A DNA stretch of 8,011 nt, from contig JAKEGI010000010.1 in NCBI GenBank assembly GCA_022615595.1, positions 1 to 8,011 on the forward strand, in the 5' to 3' direction. This document shows positions 6,340 through 8,011 of this stretch, one piece after another. Both the position numbers and the translations under genes were made by a program. Every line of letters begins with the position of its first letter. Positions within the stretch are counted from its first letter, which is position 1. The stretch is from Bacteroidales bacterium. Lineage in GTDB: Bacteria > Bacteroidota > Bacteroidia > Bacteroidales > VadinHA17. The notes beneath the pieces are model-generated. The model was not told where the DNA came from. It did not search any database and saw nothing but the letters and a program-made list of their open reading frames with translations.

Positions 6340-7221
6340 ATGGAGAGAAAGGAATCGTTCCTGCAGTATATCCGGACCGAGAAGCGTTATTCCCGGCACA
6401 CCGTACGTTCTTACCAGAACGATTTAGATCAGTTTTTTGTATGGCTAGGTGAATATGACCCTGAGGTCAGACCTGAGAGTGTCTCCTCCGGCGATGTGAG
6501 GGCATGGATGGTCTCTCTCATAGAGGGTGGAGCTGCCATTGCCACGGTGCACAGGAAGATGTCAGCCCTGAGGGCTTTTTACCGCTATTTGAGAAAGCAC
6601 GGCCCGGGTAATGCTGATCCGATGTCAGGAGTGAGGCTTCCCAGGAAGCCAAAGCAGTTGCCTGTGTTTGTTGCAGAGGATGCCCTTGCAAAACTTCTCG
6701 ATGAGTACGATTTCGGAGATAATTTTTCAGGAATTCGTGACAGAACTATCGTGGAAATTTTGTATCTTACAGGCATGAGGCGTTCAGAACTGATTAGCCT
6801 GAGTGATGAGGATATTGATCTCTCTTCAGGCCAGGTTAGGGTGACAGGTAAGCGCAGCAAGCAGAGAATAATTCCTTTGACAAATACTTTCATAAAATCA
6901 CTTGAGGTCTATCTGGAGGCCCGGAAGAAAGATGTTCCGGAAGCCAGGTGGTTTTTTGTCACCGAAAAGGGTAACAAGATGTACGATAAGAGTGTTTATA
7001 ATATCGTAAAGAGATACCTTTCGATGGTGACAACAGTCGAAAAGAAGAGTCCTCACGTGCTCAGGCACACTTTTGCCACCCATATGCTGAATCACGGTGC
7101 TGACCTCAACTCTATCAAGGAGTTGCTTGGCCACGCCAGTCTGTCGGCTACACAGGTTTATACGCACAACACGTTTGAACAGTTAAAGAAAGTATACAAA
7201 CAGGCTCATCCAAGAGCTTAA
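6340..7221 (+). CDS. xerC: XerC/XerD-type tyrosine site-specific recombinase
   Basis: A 293-residue recombinase of the Xer family length, whose expected job is resolving chromosome dimers at dif together with a second Xer protein. The N-terminal SAM-like core-binding domain covers about 3-88 (FLQYIRTEKRYSRHT). The catalytic domain carries the full set of residues: Arg147 in TGMRRSEL, Lys171 in TGKRSKQR, His239 and Arg242 in SPHVLRHTFATHML, His265 in LGHAS, and the nucleophile Tyr274 in TQVYTHN. It should therefore be active. Whether it is the XerC or XerD partner cannot be told from this window. It lies between rpsU and hpf, a placement conserved in Bacteroidota, with no attachment sites or cargo around it, so it is a housekeeping enzyme rather than a mobile-element integrase. 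No Shine-Dalgarno precedes the ATG; a run of nine A (6313-6321) lies in the leader. Confidence 0.93.
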   Translation: MERKESFLQYIRTEKRYSRHTVRSYQNDLDQFFVWLGEYDPEVRPESVSSGDVRAWMVSLIEGGAAIATVHRKMSALRAFYRYLRKHGPGNADPMSGVRLPRKPKQLPVFVAEDALAKLLDEYDFGDNFSGIRDRTIVEILYLTGMRRSELISLSDEDIDLSSGQVRVTGKRSKQRIIPLTNTFIKSLEVYLEARKKDVPEARWFFVTEKGNKMYDKSVYNIVKRYLSMVTTVEKKSPHVLRHTFATHMLNHGADLNSIKELLGHASLSATQVYTHNTFEQLKKVYKQAHPRA

Positions 7222-7231
7222 TCAGTTAAGT

Positions 7232-7240
7232 AAAGGAGGT
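7232..7240 (+). promoter_or_regulatory. Full-strength Shine-Dalgarno for hpf
   Basis: AAAGGAGGT can pair over nine consecutive bases with the conserved 3' tail of 16S rRNA. Seven bases separate GGAGG from the ATG at 7247, an ideal distance. It is the only strong Shine-Dalgarno among the gene starts visible here, in a phylum that normally lacks functional ones, and it fixes the hpf start. Confidence 0.85.
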
Positions 7241-7246
7241 ACTGCC

Positions 7247-7546
7247 ATGAACATTCAGATCCATTCGGTCAGGTTTGATGCTGACAAGAAGTTAATTGAT
7301 TTTGTAACGCAGAAGGTGAACAAACTTACCATGATCAGTGATGACATAGTTAACGCGGAGGTGTTTCTCAGGCTTGATCATGATGAGACGAGGGAGAATA
7401 AGGTCACTGAGATCAAGGTAGAATATCCGCGGGGTCCTCTTTTTGCCCGCAAGCAGAGCAAGACATTTGAGGAAGCTACGGACCAGGTAATAGATGCGCT
7501 TAAGAAGCAGATAGTCAAACAGAAGGCGAAGTTGCGGGGAGAGTAG
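7247..7546 (+). CDS. hpf: Ribosome hibernation-promoting factor, short HPF/RaiA type
   Basis: A 99-residue protein matching the short HPF/YfiA family from end to end: MNIQIHSVRFDADKKLIDFV, the central EVFLRLDHDETRENKVTEIKVEYPRGP split across residues 39-65, then KTFEEATDQVIDALKKQI and a basic tail. The family binds the 30S decoding and P-site region when growth slows, stopping translation and in many species helping form 100S dimers. The C-terminal dimerisation domain of long HPF is absent, so a separate partner would be needed for dimers, if they form. It begins 25 bp after the xerC stop and is preceded by a perfect AAAGGAGGT, unlike any neighbour. No U-tract terminator immediately follows; the hairpin at 7613-7647 could end its transcript. 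Confidence 0.93.
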   Translation: MNIQIHSVRFDADKKLIDFVTQKVNKLTMISDDIVNAEVFLRLDHDETRENKVTEIKVEYPRGPLFARKQSKTFEEATDQVIDALKKQIVKQKAKLRGE

Positions 7547-7577
7547 GCCGGGTGTTTAAAAAAAACTTGGGATATTA

Positions 7578-7609
7578 TTTGAGATTTGAAATATAAATTT
7601 CTACATTTG
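7578..7609 (+). promoter_or_regulatory. Bacteroidota-type promoter for the tRNA cluster
   Basis: TTTG at 7578-7581, a 20-bp spacer and TACATTTG at 7602-7609 match the housekeeping consensus in both boxes. The start point predicted by the geometry of the -7 box is about 7612-7613, roughly 48 nt ahead of tRNA-Thr. It would drive the tRNA genes and probably whatever follows the right edge. Confidence 0.65.
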
Positions 7610-7612
7610 CAA

Positions 7613-7647
7613 ACCGATTTTTGAGGGTATTCTTCTCAGAAATCGGT
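7613..7647 (+). other. 13-bp stem-loop at the 5' end of the tRNA operon leader
   Basis: ACCGATTTTTGAG (7613-7625) pairs with CTCAGAAATCGGT (7635-7647) over 13 positions with one G-U pair and a 9-nt loop. It begins at the start point predicted from the promoter at 7578-7609, so the tRNA transcript would start with a hairpin, 13 nt before tRNA-Thr. It could instead be the hpf terminator, although the following CGTTCTTTC is a poor U-tract. Confidence 0.6.
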
Positions 7648-7660
7648 CGTTCTTTCAAAT

Positions 7661-7734
7661 GCCGATGTAGCTCAGTTGGCCAGAGCAGCTGATTTGTAAT
7701 CTGCAGGTCGGGGGTTCGAATCCCTTCATCGGCT
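7661..7734 (+). tRNA. tRNA-Thr (anticodon TGT)
   Basis: A 74-nt cloverleaf. The acceptor stem GCCGATG/CATCGGC is perfect, the D stem is GCTC/GAGC, the anticodon loop TTTGTAA gives anticodon TGT at 7695-7697, and the T arm carries TTCGAAT. The discriminator is T and CCA is not encoded (TCAT follows). Oddities: a U-U mismatch in the anticodon stem (7690 with 7702) and two adjacent G-U pairs in the T stem (7710-7726, 7711-7725). It is first of at least three tRNAs in the operon. Confidence 0.96.
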
Positions 7735-7753
7735 CATGTAATGATGAATATGT

Positions 7754-7773
7754 GTATGTCTAACCAGACATGC
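7754..7773 (+). other. Short stem-loop between tRNA-Thr and tRNA-Tyr
   Basis: GTATGTCT (7754-7761) pairs with AGACATGC (7766-7773) over 8 bp with one G-U pair, around the tetraloop AACC. CTCTGTTTT follows, so it resembles a weak terminator, but it lies inside a tRNA cluster with no promoter visible behind it. A processing or attenuating element in the tRNA precursor is more likely. Confidence 0.45.
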
Positions 7774-7785
7774 TCTGTTTTGAAC

Positions 7786-7868
7786 GGGGAGATACCAAAG
7801 TGGCCAACTGGGGCAGACTGTAAATCTGTTGTCGAATGACTTCGTAGGTTCGAATCCTGCTCTCCCCA
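7786..7868 (+). tRNA. tRNA-Tyr (anticodon GTA)
   Basis: An 83-nt class II tRNA. The acceptor stem GGGGAGA/TCTCCCC is perfect, the anticodon stem GCAGA/TCTGT has one G-U pair, and the loop CTGTAAA gives GTA at 7820-7822. The long variable arm (7830-7843) has a 3-bp GTC/GAC stem, and the T arm is GTAGG-TTCGAAT-CCTGC. The discriminator is A; CCA is not encoded. It lies 51 bp after tRNA-Thr. Confidence 0.97.
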
Positions 7869-7936
7869 CACAAACAGAGAAGTTCAGTGACACAATCCTT
7901 TACCGGAGGTGTCATCGGCTCTGGTGACAAATATAA

Positions 7937-8009
7937 GCGGGAGTAGCTCAGTTGGTAGAGCATTAGCCTTCCAAGCTAAGGGTCGCGGATTCGAATTCCG
8001 TCTCCCGCT
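7937..8009 (+). tRNA. tRNA-Gly (anticodon TCC)
   Basis: A 73-nt tRNA complete just inside the window edge. The acceptor stem GCGGGAG/CTCCCGC is perfect, the anticodon stem is TTAGC/GCTAA, and the loop CTTCCAA gives TCC at 7970-7972. T arm CGGAT/TTCCG closes on TTCGAA. The discriminator is T, with no encoded CCA. In related genomes the next genes are usually a second tRNA-Thr and tuf, which would lie outside this window. Confidence 0.97.
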
Positions 8010-8011
8010 CA

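Noticed and set aside
6340..7221. Tyrosine recombinase as an integrase marking a mobile element next to tRNA genes
   Set aside because: Length and motifs are those of housekeeping Xer proteins, neighbours are rpsU and hpf, the tRNA genes are intact, and no repeated tRNA 3' ends are visible as attachment sites.
7888..7914. Small dyad TGACAC/GTGTCA between tRNA-Tyr and tRNA-Gly
   Set aside because: Only 6 bp with a 15-base loop and no following T-run; too weak to support a call.

Overview
The window looks like ordinary core chromosome of a Bacteroidota bacterium, probably Bacteroidales-like or a related environmental lineage. The evidence for this is: (1) the order rpsU - xerC-type recombinase - hpf - tRNA-Thr(UGU) - tRNA-Tyr(GUA) - tRNA-Gly(UCC), which in this phylum normally runs on into another tRNA-Thr and tuf; (2) a TamL-type Omp85 lipoprotein, a family specific to this phylum, divergent from a SpoU/TrmH methyltransferase; (3) three good matches to the Bacteroidota housekeeping promoter (TTTG or TTG, 19-20 bp spacer, TAnnTTTG); and (4) almost no Shine-Dalgarno sites ahead of the genes. 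There is no mobile element, prophage, CRISPR array or recognisable defence system.

Layout, left to right. A COG2509-type FAD-dependent dehydrogenase (+) fills 2-1546 and converges on a SpoU/TrmH-family RNA 2'-O-methyltransferase (- strand, 1645-2424). The 98-bp gap between their stop codons holds five copies of an 8-bp repeat plus three inverted partner copies that can fold into a hairpin. Divergent from the methyltransferase is tamL (2487-4853), with a good promoter, an apparent TTG start, a lipoprotein signal and a barrel ending in Phe. Behind it lies a 256-bp spacer made largely of two further microsatellites: a purine-rich 7-mer (12 copies), then a pyrimidine-rich 6-mer (9 perfect copies plus 2 degenerate). 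Next comes a membrane-anchored helix-hairpin-helix protein (likely GTG start at 5110), then an rpsU-xerC-hpf cluster with its own promoter, and a tRNA cluster with its own promoter that continues past the right edge.

Functional themes. The right half is a translation locus: bS21, a hibernation factor, tRNAs, and a site-specific recombinase traditionally embedded there. The methyltransferase at left may also act on RNA. TamL belongs to outer-membrane biogenesis; its usual partner TamB is not in the window.

The points most worth a second look are regulatory and structural rather than a new gene system. They are a full-strength Shine-Dalgarno on hpf alone, in a phylum whose ribosomes normally ignore it, while rpsU just upstream has none; a 13-bp hairpin that begins at the predicted transcription start of the tRNA operon; and three unrelated short tandem-repeat arrays (8-, 7- and 6-bp units) confined to intergenic DNA within 3.5 kb.
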